From assembly GCA_021648525.1 (NCBI GenBank), contig JAKISP010000012.1:1-64000 (forward strand): a DNA stretch of 64,000 nucleotides, written 5' to 3'. Below the pieces are notes generated by a model. The model was not told the origin of the DNA and searched no databases. It saw nothing but the letters and a program-made list of their open reading frames with translations. Position numbers and translations under genes: made by a program. Shown here piece by piece: positions 8,241 to 17,253 of the stretch. Source of the stretch: Gammaproteobacteria bacterium. GTDB taxonomy: Bacteria; Pseudomonadota; Gammaproteobacteria; SZUA-140. Position 1 is the first letter of the stretch; every line of letters begins with the position of its first letter.

Positions 8241-10031
8241 ATGAAGCACATACGTAATTTTTCGATCATTGCCCATATCGATCACGGAAAATCAACGCTA
8301 TCAGATCGCCTGATTCAGGTCTGCGGCGGCCTGAGTGAGCGTGAAATGTCCGCTCAGGTGCTCGATTCGATGGATATCGAGCGTGAGCGTGGCATCACGA
8401 TTAAGGCGCAGAGCGTGACACTGGAGTATGTCGCGAATGATGGTGAGCGTTATCAGTTTAATTTTATCGATACGCCTGGGCATGTCGATTTTGCTTATGA
8501 AGTATCGCGTTCTCTCGCCGCCTGTGAAGGTGCGTTGTTAGTAGTGGATGCTTCCCAGGGGGTGGAGGCGCAGACGGTTGCCACTTGCTACACCGCGATT
8601 GAGCAAGGCCTGGAAGTGGTGCCGGTGCTTAACAAGATTGACCTGCCGACTGCAGACCCAGAGCGGGTGATTCAGGAGATTGAAGAGATTATTGGGGTTG
8701 AGGCAGATGAGGCCACCCGGGTTAGCGCAAAAACCGGGCTTGGCATCGATCTGTTACTGGAAGATATCGTGGCACGAGTGCCACCACCTGAGGGTGATCC
8801 TGCTGCGCCACTACAGGCATTAATCATCGACTCCTGGTTCGATAATTTTCTCGGCGTGGTTTCATTAGTGCGGATTGTTCAGGGAACAATCTCAGTCAAG
8901 GATAAGGTCACGGTGATGTCGACGGGTAAAAGCCATCAGATCGACCGTATTGGGATTTACACCCCCAAAGCAAATGATCAAAAATCACTGGCGGCCGGTG
9001 AAGTCGGGTATGTTATTGCCGGTATTAAAGAGATTAATGGTGCACCCGTTGGTGATACCTTAACGCAGACTGGCAACCCGGCTGAGAGCGCCTTACCCGA
9101 TTTTCAGAAAGCTAAACCTCAGGTGTTTGCTGGCCTTTTCCCGATTAACGCAGAAGACTATGAAGATTTCCGTGATGCGTTGGCGAAACTCTGTCTGAAC
9201 GATGCATCTCTGTTTTATGAGCCAGAATCATCACAGGCACTCGGGTTTGGTTTCCGCTGCGGCTTTCTTGGCATGCTGCATATGGAAATTATTCAGGAGC
9301 GACTGGAACGTGAGTACGATCTATCACTGATTACCACGGCACCGACCGTGGTTTACGAGATTTTGAACACGAAAGGCGAGGTGTTGAAGATCGATAATCC
9401 ATCTCGAATTCCAGACCCGGGAATGATTGCTGAGTTCCGGGAACCGATTATTCAAGCGGATATCCTTGTCCCACAAACACACCTGGGGGCAGTGATTACC
9501 CTCTGTATCGAAAAACGGGGTGTGCAAAAGAAGATGTTGTACCATGGCAATCAGGTTGCGGTGAGTTATGAACTGCCGATGAGCGAAGTGGTGATGGATT
9601 TTTATGACCGCCTGAAATCGGTGAGTCGTGGGTATGCATCACTTGATTACTCATTTTTACGTTTTCAGGCTGCTGATCTCGTTAAGCTCGATATTCTTAT
9701 CAACGGTGAGCGGGTTGATGCGCTGTCATTGATTGTCCATCGTGATCGCTCGCAGTTTCGTGGACGTGAATTGACTGAACGTATGCGAGAGCTGATCCCC
9801 AGGCAGATGTTTGATGTCGCCATTCAATCGGCAATTGGTGCGCATGTGATTGCACGGGAAACCGTTAAGGCTCTGCGCAAAAATGTGACAGCCAAATGTT
9901 ACGGCGGTGATATCAGCCGTAAACGAAAATTATTAGAGAAACAGAAAGCGGGTAAAAAACGGATGAAGCAGGTTGGCTCAGTTGAGATTCCACAAGATGC
10001 CTTCCTCGCAGTATTAAAAACAGGTAAGTAG
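8241..10031 (+). CDS. lepA: Elongation factor 4 (LepA), ribosome back-translocase GTPase
   Basis: LepA is a translational GTPase that binds ribosomes and affects initiation and stalled elongation. The 596-residue product has the G1 loop AHIDHGKST (residues 11-19), the switch [10 protein letters not shown], the G3 motif DTPGHVDF and the G4 motif NKIDLP, followed by the EF-G-like domains and the LepA-specific C-terminus ([20 protein letters not shown]). It lies two bases before lepB, the nearly universal lepA-lepB pair, so the two are almost certainly one transcript. Nothing unusual is seen. Confidence 0.98.
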   Translation: MKHIRNFSIIAHIDHGKSTLSDRLIQVCGGLSEREMSAQVLDSMDIERERGITIKAQSVTLEYVANDGERYQFNFIDTPGHVDFAYEVSRSLAACEGALLVVDASQGVEAQTVATCYTAIEQGLEVVPVLNKIDLPTADPERVIQEIEEIIGVEADEATRVSAKTGLGIDLLLEDIVARVPPPEGDPAAPLQALIIDSWFDNFLGVVSLVRIVQGTISVKDKVTVMSTGKSHQIDRIGIYTPKANDQKSLAAGEVGYVIAGIKEINGAPVGDTLTQTGNPAESALPDFQKAKPQVFAGLFPINAEDYEDFRDALAKLCLNDASLFYEPESSQALGFGFRCGFLGMLHMEIIQERLEREYDLSLITTAPTVVYEILNTKGEVLKIDNPSRIPDPGMIAEFREPIIQADILVPQTHLGAVITLCIEKRGVQKKMLYHGNQVAVSYELPMSEVVMDFYDRLKSVSRGYASLDYSFLRFQAADLVKLDILINGERVDALSLIVHRDRSQFRGRELTERMRELIPRQMFDVAIQSAIGAHVIARETVKALRKNVTAKCYGGDISRKRKLLEKQKAGKKRMKQVGSVEIPQDAFLAVLKTGK

Positions 10032-10033
10032 AA

Positions 10034-10864
10034 ATGAATTTTGATTTCCAGGGATTTATGCTGTTGTTGTTGGTAGTCAGTGGCGTTTTATGGGCGTTAG
10101 ACTACTGGAAATGGGCGCCGAAAAGGCGAGAAGCTGAAAAAACTGCACGCGCAGCAATGAAGCCGCCGATTGACGAAGAAAAATTGGCGCAGATCTTTAA
10201 AGAACCAACATACGTCGAATATGCGAAGTCTTTTTTTCCGATCATTTTAATTGTATTTGTGATGCGTTCTTTTTTGGTGGAGCCATTCCGTATTCCATCA
10301 GGGTCAATGATGCCGACACTGCTTGTGGGCGATTTCATTTTAGTTAATAAATTCACCTATGGGATCCGTTTACCCGTTGCAGGCAGTAAAATCCTGGATC
10401 TGGGTGAACCAGAACGTGGCGATGTGGTTGTTTTCCGTTACCCCAAAGATCCTTCGCTTGATTACATTAAAAGGGTTGTTGGTCTGCCGGGTGATCGCGT
10501 AGGGTATTTTAATAAAACGATATATGTTAATGGTAAACCTGTGGCGCAGGAGGAGACAGGCCGCTATGTCGGTATTGGTAGCGGCTTTGAGTCAACAGGC
10601 GCTAGTCTACGCAATGAACAATTAGGTGAAGCAAAACACCAGATTTTAATCGATACCGACCAGCGGGCGCGTGAAGGTGAAATTGTTGTGCCAGCAGGCG
10701 AATACTTTGTGATGGGTGATAATCGTGACAGAAGTAATGATAGTCGTTTTTGGGGCACTGTCCCTGAAGACCACCTTGTTGGCAAGGCCTTTATGATCTG
10801 GATGAACTGGGACTCTTCTGCCGGTGGTGTTGCATGGGAACGAATTGGTAGTAGTATCGATTAA
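10034..10864 (+). CDS. lepB: Signal peptidase I
   Basis: Leader peptidase removes signal peptides from exported proteins at the inner membrane. Two N-terminal membrane segments are present (LLLLVVSGVLWALDYW and FFPIILIVFVMRSFLV). The catalytic serine is S91 in PSGSMMPTL and the general-base lysine is K146 in YIKRVVGLPGD; the box MGDNRDRSNDSR is also intact. The length of 276 is slightly short but within family range. It is tightly spaced after lepA and upstream of a DUF4845 gene and rnc. Confidence 0.97.
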   Translation: MNFDFQGFMLLLLVVSGVLWALDYWKWAPKRREAEKTARAAMKPPIDEEKLAQIFKEPTYVEYAKSFFPIILIVFVMRSFLVEPFRIPSGSMMPTLLVGDFILVNKFTYGIRLPVAGSKILDLGEPERGDVVVFRYPKDPSLDYIKRVVGLPGDRVGYFNKTIYVNGKPVAQEETGRYVGIGSGFESTGASLRNEQLGEAKHQILIDTDQRAREGEIVVPAGEYFVMGDNRDRSNDSRFWGTVPEDHLVGKAFMIWMNWDSSAGGVAWERIGSSID

Positions 10865-10885
10865 TTGATGGCTAAGGAATTGACA

Positions 10886-11254
10886 ATGAATAGTTTAAGG
10901 GCTAAACAACGAGGTGTGAGCGGTAGTGGTTTTATCGCCATTATTGCCATTATTGTAATATTAGTTTTATTGTTGCTCAAACTCTTTCCTGTCTATATGG
11001 AAAACTTTAATGTGAGTACTTCATTGAGTTCCTTAAGCAGTGAAGAAGGGATTAAAGCGCTAAAAAAGAGCGCGATTAAGGAGCTACTACAGCGACGCTT
11101 TTCTATCAATGATGTTGAAAATGTGCGGAAAGAACATATAGAAATCAAAAAGACAAAAACGGACATGACCATTGACATTACCTATGAGGTACGTAAACCA
11201 TTAGTCGGTAATGTCGATATTGTGATCCATTTTAGTGAACACCTGGCTCTTTAG
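10886..11254 (+). CDS. DUF4845 single-pass membrane protein
   Basis: This small protein of about 122 residues belongs to the DUF4845 family, commonly found between lepB and rnc in proteobacteria. It has an N-terminal type IV pilin-like hydrophobic segment (GFIAIIAIIVILVLLLLKLFP) and a short soluble C-terminal domain ending VDIVIHFSEHLAL. I chose the ATG at 10886 because AAGGA at 10873-10877 precedes it at good distance; TTG at 10865 and ATG at 10868 are in-frame alternatives. The function is unknown; the pilin-like shape suggests an envelope role, but that is inference. Confidence 0.85.
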   Translation: MNSLRAKQRGVSGSGFIAIIAIIVILVLLLLKLFPVYMENFNVSTSLSSLSSEEGIKALKKSAIKELLQRRFSINDVENVRKEHIEIKKTKTDMTIDITYEVRKPLVGNVDIVIHFSEHLAL

Positions 11255-11281
11255 TCCTATGTTTTGTGTTACGGGAAATTT

Positions 11282-11971
11282 GTGAAATCAAATCACTCAA
11301 TTGAAAGGGCAGAGCAGGTTATTGCGTATCAATTCGCGCAAAGGCACTACCTCGAGGCTGCACTAACACACCGCAGTGTCGGTAGCAGGAATAATGAACG
11401 CCTTGAATTCCTCGGTGATTCAATTCTTAACTTTGTGATTGCAGAAGCACTTTATCATCAGTTTCCAGCGGTGGATGAAGGTAAATTAAGTCGCTTACGG
11501 GCTTCACTGGTTCGAGGTACTACGCTAGCAATTTTGGCACGTGAGTTAAATCTGGGTGATTTCATTGTGCTTGGGCCTGGTGAATTGAAGAGCGGCGGCT
11601 TTCGACGTGAGTCAATTCTGGCAGGTACCCTTGAGGCAATTATGGGTGCAGTGTTACAGGATGGCGGCTTTGAGGCAGCAAAAATATTTATTTTAGGTTT
11701 GTACCGGTCGGCATTAGAGGATGTATGTGCAGACAGGGAATTAAAAGATCCAAAGACGCGCCTTCAGGAATATCTGCAGGCAAAAAAACGGGTCTTGCCT
11801 GCTTATTCCATTATCTCTATTGATGGGGAGGGACACAGTCAACACTTCACCGTTAATTGTGAGGTAGATGGCGTGGATGAAAAAATCATTGGCCTGGGTG
11901 ATAGTCGCCGTAAAGCCGAACAAAATGCTGCATTGAATGCACTAGAGTTATTAAATAAAAATGAAGAATGA
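11282..11971 (+). CDS. rnc: Ribonuclease III
   Basis: RNase III cuts double-stranded RNA, processing rRNA precursors and some mRNAs. The signature NERLEFLGDS and the second acidic cluster (LEAIMGAVLQDGG) are intact in the N-terminal nuclease domain; the C-terminal double-stranded-RNA-binding domain ends GLGDSRRKAEQNAALNALE. I start at GTG 11282, preceded by CGGGAA; an in-frame start at 11264 would add six unconserved residues. Its last 11 bases overlap era, indicating translational coupling, as in the usual lepB-rnc-era-recO order. Confidence 0.95.
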   Translation: MKSNHSIERAEQVIAYQFAQRHYLEAALTHRSVGSRNNERLEFLGDSILNFVIAEALYHQFPAVDEGKLSRLRASLVRGTTLAILARELNLGDFIVLGPGELKSGGFRRESILAGTLEAIMGAVLQDGGFEAAKIFILGLYRSALEDVCADRELKDPKTRLQEYLQAKKRVLPAYSIISIDGEGHSQHFTVNCEVDGVDEKIIGLGDSRRKAEQNAALNALELLNKNEE

Positions 11972-12860
11972 GTGTTTAGATCATTGTGGTTACGTGGCGA
12001 TTATTGGTCGTCCAAATGTTGGTAAATCAACATTATTAAATCGAATATTAGGACAAAAGATAAGTATCACCACCCGTAAACCTCAAACGACACGCCACCA
12101 GATTCTCGGCATTAAGACTACCGATAACGCGCAGGTGGTTTATGTCGATACACCGGGTATTCATCGCGGTAGCAAAAAGGCGATGAATCGTTACATGAAC
12201 AAGGCGGCTGCTAGTGTGATCAACGATGTTGATGTGGTTATCTTTGTGGTTGATGGCATGCGCTGGCAGGAGGATGATCAGGCCATCTTAGAAAAGCTTA
12301 AGTCAGTTGATGCCCCTGTGATTCTGGCGCTAAATAAACTCGATAAGCTTGATGATAGAGAGCAGCTATTGCCTTATATACAGCAAATGTCAGAGAAAAT
12401 GAGCTTTAAAGAGATCATCCCAATTTCAGCGACTAAAGGTGAAAATATTGAATCACTGGAGACGATGGTAACTTCGCTATTGTCTGCTTCACCTGCTTTC
12501 TTTCCAGAAGACCAGGTCACTGATAAGAGTGAACGTTTTGTTGCTGCTGAGTTAGTCCGCGAAAAACTGATGATGCGTCTGGGGCAGGAAGTGCCGTACT
12601 CGATTACGGTTGAAATTGAACAATTCAAACTTGAGAAAAAAATACTGCATATCAATGCACTGATATGGGTTGAACGAGACAATCAAAAGATGATTGTGAT
12701 CGGTAAAAATGGTGAGATGCTAAAGGCGGTAGGTAAGCAGGCACGCCTTGAAATGGAAGAGATGTTCGAGAAAAAAGTATTTCTCAAACTCTGGGTGAAG
12801 GTCAAAGATAAATGGGCTGATGATGAACGAGCATTACAAAACCTGGGTTATACCGAGTAG
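11961..12860 (+). CDS. era: GTPase Era
   Basis: Era is an essential GTPase that binds the 3' end of 16S rRNA and assists 30S assembly. G1 (GRPNVGKSTLLNR), G3 (DTPGIH) and G4 (NKLD) motifs are present, followed by a C-terminal KH RNA-binding domain (VIGKNGEMLKAVGKQARLEM). The 299-residue length is standard. It overlaps the end of rnc and precedes recO by eight bases. Confidence 0.98.
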   Translation: MKNECLDHCGYVAIIGRPNVGKSTLLNRILGQKISITTRKPQTTRHQILGIKTTDNAQVVYVDTPGIHRGSKKAMNRYMNKAAASVINDVDVVIFVVDGMRWQEDDQAILEKLKSVDAPVILALNKLDKLDDREQLLPYIQQMSEKMSFKEIIPISATKGENIESLETMVTSLLSASPAFFPEDQVTDKSERFVAAELVREKLMMRLGQEVPYSITVEIEQFKLEKKILHINALIWVERDNQKMIVIGKNGEMLKAVGKQARLEMEEMFEKKVFLKLWVKVKDKWADDERALQNLGYTE

Positions 12861-12868
12861 TATTTAAC

Positions 12869-13660
12869 GTGGGGCCATCTGTACGCCACCAACTAGAACC
12901 AGGTTTTGTTCTGCATCAACGCCCTTATCGAGATACCAGCCTGATAGTTGATCTGTTCACAGAATCTCAGGGCCGGGTCAGTGTTGTTGCACGCGGTGTT
13001 CGAAAGCCAAAATCACGCCTTTCACCCTTGCTTCAACCTTTTCAGCCACTGCTTATCTCATGGACTGCTCGCGGTGAACTGGGTACATTGATAGCGGCTG
13101 AAAGTAACGGCATACCATTTATATTAAATCCCCGAGTACTCGTTAGCGGATTTTATATCAATGAGCTTTTAGTACGGTTGCTACATCGTGATGACCCATA
13201 TACAGACCTTTTTCAGGCTTACTTCAATGTGTTGCAAACACTGAGTACTCTGTCAGCATCGCAATTTGTGGTTGATCAACAGGTCGCATTAAGGACGTTT
13301 GAAGTACACCTGCTCAATGAACTTGGGTATGCGTTAATCCTGGGCCATGAAGTAAAAGATGGCATGCCGTTGAAGGCCGAAACCTTGTATCACTATTTTT
13401 TAGACCAGGGGCCACTGCTGATTGATGAACATCAAGTGAAAAATGTGAGTAATCATCATATTTCATCAAAAGCTAATAATTTTGTTAGAATCCACGGAAA
13501 GAGTCTGCTAGACCTGGCACAGGGAACTTTTCGGGATGCTCGTTCACTGCGTGAAAGTAAACGTTTGATGAGAGCTGCACTGGCTGTTCATTTAGGCAGC
13601 AAGCCGCTGCATAGTCGTTCACTGCTGAACGAGTTGCGGCAACCCAGTATTAAATCATAA
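12869..13660 (+). CDS. recO: DNA repair protein RecO
   Basis: RecO works with RecR to load RecA onto single-stranded DNA covered by SSB in the RecF pathway. The product of 263 residues begins with the OB-fold domain (FVLHQRPYRDTSLIVDLFT, then GRVSVVARGVRK) and continues into the helical C-terminal domain. The start is GTG at 12869. The canonical zinc-finger cysteines seen in some RecO proteins are absent here, as in many gammaproteobacterial members. It sits in the era-recO-pdxJ order. Confidence 0.94.
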   Translation: MGPSVRHQLEPGFVLHQRPYRDTSLIVDLFTESQGRVSVVARGVRKPKSRLSPLLQPFQPLLISWTARGELGTLIAAESNGIPFILNPRVLVSGFYINELLVRLLHRDDPYTDLFQAYFNVLQTLSTLSASQFVVDQQVALRTFEVHLLNELGYALILGHEVKDGMPLKAETLYHYFLDQGPLLIDEHQVKNVSNHHISSKANNFVRIHGKSLLDLAQGTFRDARSLRESKRLMRAALAVHLGSKPLHSRSLLNELRQPSIKS

Positions 13661-13682
13661 ATAATCAAGGTAAATTCATATT

Positions 13683-14420
13683 ATGACGCACCGGCCCATT
13701 TTTTTAGGCGTTAATATTGATCATATCGCCACACTACGTCAGGCCAGAGGAACACGTTATCCTGACCCGATTCAAGCTGCGATAGAAGCGGAGCAAGCTG
13801 GCGCAGATGGTATTACACTGCATCTTCGTGAGGATCGACGCCATATTCAGGATCGTGATGTTCACATGCTAAAAGAGATTCTACAAACACCGATGAATCT
13901 TGAAATGGCAGTGACTGATGAGATGATTGCGATTGCATCAAAGGTTAAACCTGAAAATATCTGTTTAGTGCCCGAACGTAGAGAGGAGTTGACGACTGAA
14001 GGGGGGCTGGATGTTGTTGGCAATGAGGCGAAAGTTATCGAAGCCTGTCAAGCGCTCGCTGACTCAGGCTCTGTGGTCTCTCTTTTTATTGATGCTGATA
14101 AAAAACAGATTGATGCAGCACTGCGCTGTTCAGCACCCGTGATTGAAATTCACACGGGTCACTACGCTGGTGTAGTCGATAAACAGGAACAGCTAGCTGA
14201 ACTGAAAAGAATCACAGAGGCAGTGACCTATGCGCACGAAAATGGTCTGCAGGTTAATGCTGGACATGGGCTGCATTATCATAATATTGTCCCTGTTGCA
14301 GCCATCAAAGATATTGTTGAATTGAATATCGGTCACGCTATTATTGCACGCGCATTTTTCACAGGACTGCAGGAGGCTGTTCGTGAAATGAAAAGTTTGA
14401 TGAGAGATGCTCGCCGGTGA
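13683..14420 (+). CDS. pdxJ: Pyridoxine 5'-phosphate synthase
   Basis: PdxJ condenses 1-deoxyxylulose 5-phosphate with aminoacetone phosphate derivative to make pyridoxine 5'-phosphate, the last ring-forming step of vitamin B6 synthesis. The N-terminus [21 protein letters not shown] and the HLREDRRHI stretch are family signatures, and the barrel end shows [10 protein letters not shown] and [11 protein letters not shown]. The length of 245 is normal. The stop overlaps the GTG start of acpS in a GTGA, so the two genes are translationally coupled. Confidence 0.98.
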   Translation: MTHRPIFLGVNIDHIATLRQARGTRYPDPIQAAIEAEQAGADGITLHLREDRRHIQDRDVHMLKEILQTPMNLEMAVTDEMIAIASKVKPENICLVPERREELTTEGGLDVVGNEAKVIEACQALADSGSVVSLFIDADKKQIDAALRCSAPVIEIHTGHYAGVVDKQEQLAELKRITEAVTYAHENGLQVNAGHGLHYHNIVPVAAIKDIVELNIGHAIIARAFFTGLQEAVREMKSLMRDARR

Positions 14421-14800
14421 TCGTTGGTATTGGAACGGATATTGTCTGTGTTTCTCGTATGGAGAAAAACCTGGCGAAATATGGGCAGCGATTTGCTGAG
14501 CGAATATTGACCTCTAATGAGTTTACTGAATTCCTGCAACATAGGCGCCCAGCTAGTTTTTTAGCTAAACGGTTCGCTGCTAAAGAGGCGGTGGCTAAAG
14601 CGATGGGCTGTGGTTTCAGAGACGGCTTGCAGTTGACTCACATTGGTGTTGGGCATGATGATTTCGGCAAACCCATGCTGGAGTACAGCGATAGAGCTGT
14701 TGACCTCTGTGAACATTTAAACATCAGTAAAAGTCACCTTTCAATCTCTGATGAAGATGAATATGCAGTCGCTTTTGTGACGCTTGAAGCAAGCGATTAA
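14417..14800 (+). CDS. acpS: Holo-[acyl-carrier-protein] synthase
   Basis: AcpS transfers 4'-phosphopantetheine from CoA to acyl carrier protein, activating fatty acid synthesis. The 127-residue protein has the magnesium-binding GIGTDIV motif at its start and the second catalytic motif [12 protein letters not shown] (around residues 54-65). The start codon is GTG overlapping the pdxJ stop by four bases. It closes the lepA-to-acpS run; no clear terminator follows in the 240-base gap before the thioredoxin gene. Confidence 0.97.
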   Translation: MIVGIGTDIVCVSRMEKNLAKYGQRFAERILTSNEFTEFLQHRRPASFLAKRFAAKEAVAKAMGCGFRDGLQLTHIGVGHDDFGKPMLEYSDRAVDLCEHLNISKSHLSISDEDEYAVAFVTLEASD

Positions 14801-15042
14801 TCATTCGCGACGATTACCTGATTCCGACAGTCTCCTGGATTTCTATTCATGAATTTCTTATGAAGAACGACATATTAGTTGGTTTATTCATGATTGATAA
14901 TTGATATCGTTTCGTTTTATATTATTAGCAGCTTAATGGTTCATTTTTCATTGTGAATTTGTATAGCTGCTCACAAAATAGATGTTTGGATTGCGGTTTA
15001 ATAGCTGCATGATCTATGTTGTTATTTTTATGGGGATAGTTG

Positions 15043-15540
15043 ATGCAATACCTTCCAAAAGTAGCGGTAATATTTCTAGCAATATTTTTTTCAAGTGCTG
15101 TTTTTTCTGCCGGTTCTGCGCCTGACTTTGAGCTTGAGGGATTAAATGGCAAGGTGAAGTTATCTGATTATAAGGGCAAGGTGGTGTATCTGGATTTTTG
15201 GGCATCCTGGTGTGGTCCTTGTCGAAAGTCATTTCCCTGGCTGAATGATATGCAGACTCGTTTAAAGAAAAAAGGCTTTAGGGTTGTTGCCGTTAATCTT
15301 GATACTAAAAGAGCAGATGCGGATAAATTCCTTAGCGAGTTGAAGCCGAATTTTGATATTGCGTTTGATCCGCCGGGTGACGTTGCTGGGATGTATGAAC
15401 TACAGGGCATGCCAAGTGCATATCTAATCGATAGAAATGGTGAATTACATAGTGTTCATATGGGGTTTCGCGATAAAGATATTCCTTTGTTGGAACGTGA
15501 AATTGAGGCGCTACTTAACCGCAGTAAAAAAATGAAATAA
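15043..15540 (+). CDS. TlpA-like periplasmic thioredoxin
   Basis: A TlpA/ResA-type thioredoxin-fold protein, probably a periplasmic thiol reductant. A signal peptide (VAVIFLAIFFSSAVFSA) precedes an AlkA/TSA-like redoxin domain with the active site WCGPC (FWASWCGPCRKSFPWL) and the cis-proline region GMPSAYLID. The ATG at 15043 follows GGGGAT. It stands one base before the DUF4266 lipoprotein gene and starts the four-gene cassette ending in an ApbE-like gene. A natural job would be to keep the cysteines of the DUF4266 C-terminus reduced; this is inferred only from the neighbourhood. Confidence 0.9.
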   Translation: MQYLPKVAVIFLAIFFSSAVFSAGSAPDFELEGLNGKVKLSDYKGKVVYLDFWASWCGPCRKSFPWLNDMQTRLKKKGFRVVAVNLDTKRADADKFLSELKPNFDIAFDPPGDVAGMYELQGMPSAYLIDRNGELHSVHMGFRDKDIPLLEREIEALLNRSKKMK

Positions 15541-15541
15541 T

Positions 15542-15790
15542 ATGAAAGCACGATTTAATTATAGTTTGTTACTAACCATCCTTTTTCTTTCCGGTTGCTC
15601 CACCTTTAAACCTGGTGGAATGTTTGCTCATGAAGAAGTTAAGCCATGGCAAAAGGCTATGTTGGCGGAAGAGCGAATGCAGTTAAATCCATACTCCTTA
15701 GAAAATAGTGCAGATCAAAAAATGTTTTATAGTCGTGAAAGTGCGAACGGTGGACAGGGCGTTGGTGGAGGGGGCTGCGGGTGCAATTAA
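15542..15790 (+). CDS. DUF4266 small lipoprotein with Gly/Cys-rich C-terminus
   Basis: An 82-residue protein of the DUF4266 family. It has a lipoprotein signal with the box LSGC (lipid-bearing C19), a middle VKPWQKAMLAEERMQL motif, and a conserved tail YSRESANGGQGVGGGGCGCN that ends in two cysteines separated by one glycine. The function is unknown. The tail looks built to present a thiol or metal site, or to be modified. It is sandwiched between the thioredoxin gene and the DUF3570 gene, and its last ten bases overlap the GTG start of the latter, so the two are translationally coupled. Confidence 0.88.
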   Translation: MKARFNYSLLLTILFLSGCSTFKPGGMFAHEEVKPWQKAMLAEERMQLNPYSLENSADQKMFYSRESANGGQGVGGGGCGCN

Positions 15791-17112
15791 AAAATAAGAA
15801 GTTGCAACCGAGTTTATCAAAGCCTACGGTACGTCATGCGTTAACAGTGGCTACGTGCGCCGTATTATCCGGTTCTCTATCAACGGTTAGCGCGGTTGAA
15901 GAAGAGGAGAGTGACCTTTCAAAGATAGGTCTGTCTACATTCTATTACACCGAAAAAGATCGTGTTTCAGTGAATACGACTCACGTAGCCATTGAAAACG
16001 ATCTTGGTGATGATGCTTTGTTAAGAGCAAATATCATCTACGACACGGTCACTGGCGCTTCACCTAATGGACGAATTATTCCTGCTGTGGCCAACAGCAG
16101 CAATATCCCATTTACCTCAGCATCAGGCTTCAGTATCAATGTTAATGATAACGGTAGCGCCGGAAAAAGGTGGCTAACGGAGTTTACTGACAAAAGAGCA
16201 GCACTAAACCTCAGTCTGGAAAAACCGCTTACCCGCACCTTAAAGGGTACTATTGAGGGGAATTATTCATCTGAAAATGATTTCACTTCTTATGGTGCAG
16301 CCGGGACAGTTTCATGGGATTTAAATCAGCGTAATACGACTATTACCAGTGGCTTAGGCGTGTTAAATGAGAGTGTTTCTCCTGCTAGTGGCACCCCCTC
16401 AGGGCTGGGTGTTTCTAATTGTAATGACACGGCACCTGTGTTGCCCACCTGGGCTAATTGTAATGTAACAAGTCCTCGCTTTGGTAATGGAAAAAAGCGA
16501 ATATTTGATGGCATGATTGGCGCAACACAGATAGTGAACCAGCGTACAATTACACAGTTAAACTATAGTCTTGGTGTCTCTCTTGGTTACCTTACCGACC
16601 CATATAAATTAATTAGTGTTGTCGATAACACGATTGATGGCGAAGAGGTGATGATTCTCTATGAAAACCGGCCAGACAGGCGTACAAAGCATAGCCTTTA
16701 CTGGAAGACGGTTAGCCAGCTTAGCGAAAAAAAGGTGATCGATTTTTCGTATCGATATTTTTGGGATGACTGGGGTATCACATCCCATACATTTGACTAT
16801 AAGTATCGTTATGATTATAAAGAAAAGAGCTTTTTACAACCGCACATTAGATTTAATCTTCAGTCGAACGCCGATTTCTTTCAGCGAGCGATCGATTCTT
16901 CTGTAGCCAGTTTGCCACAATACGCAAGTGCAGATTACCGCCTGGGAAAACTATCGACCTACAGTATCGGCATGAAGTATGGAAAAGAACTGGGCGTGAA
17001 TGGCTCATTTGCTGTACGCGCCGAATATATTATTCAGAGCTATTCCGGTGTAGACTTACCGGATATGAAGGCGCTAGTATATCAGGGGACATTTACCTTT
17101 AAATTTAAGTAA
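15781..17112 (+). CDS. DUF3570 envelope protein with possible flavinylation motif
   Basis: A 443-residue DUF3570-family protein with a long N-terminal export signal (ALTVATCAVLSGSLSTVSA) and alternating beta-strand-like sequence throughout, ending YQGTFTFKFK, which suggests an outer-membrane or periplasmic beta-rich protein. Residues 88-94 read DTVTGAS, matching the Dxx[ST]GA[ST] pattern to which ApbE enzymes attach FMN; T91 would be the acceptor. An ApbE-like gene lies next in the cassette. The start is GTG at 15781 inside the end of the DUF4266 gene, preceded by GGAGGGGG. Family function is not established; the flavin proposal is inference. Confidence 0.88.
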   Translation: MQLKNKKLQPSLSKPTVRHALTVATCAVLSGSLSTVSAVEEEESDLSKIGLSTFYYTEKDRVSVNTTHVAIENDLGDDALLRANIIYDTVTGASPNGRIIPAVANSSNIPFTSASGFSINVNDNGSAGKRWLTEFTDKRAALNLSLEKPLTRTLKGTIEGNYSSENDFTSYGAAGTVSWDLNQRNTTITSGLGVLNESVSPASGTPSGLGVSNCNDTAPVLPTWANCNVTSPRFGNGKKRIFDGMIGATQIVNQRTITQLNYSLGVSLGYLTDPYKLISVVDNTIDGEEVMILYENRPDRRTKHSLYWKTVSQLSEKKVIDFSYRYFWDDWGITSHTFDYKYRYDYKEKSFLQPHIRFNLQSNADFFQRAIDSSVASLPQYASADYRLGKLSTYSIGMKYGKELGVNGSFAVRAEYIIQSYSGVDLPDMKALVYQGTFTFKFK

Positions 17113-17253
17113 CTATTCAGCTCACCCCTGAGTTGTCCGATTACGGCGTCAAAAATTCTCATTTACACGTGTAAACTGCGAGTTTTTTCCTTGTACTTGA
17201 ACAAATCAGGGGCAATCTGAACAGTTATTAATTTCAATAGTTGAGCGATCCTT
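17113..17253 (+). other. Gap with 14-bp palindrome between DUF3570 and apbE genes
   Basis: The gap holds a perfect 14-bp palindrome, TTTACACGTGTAAA, at 17162-17175. It lies inside a longer imperfect hairpin: AAAAATTCTC before it can pair with GCGAGTTTTTT after it, so it may act as a terminator or attenuator between the two genes. CCCCTGA near 17126 and TCAGGGG near 17206 could close an outer stem. The 140-base spacing is much wider than elsewhere in the cassette, so the ApbE gene may be separately expressed. Confidence 0.55.
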
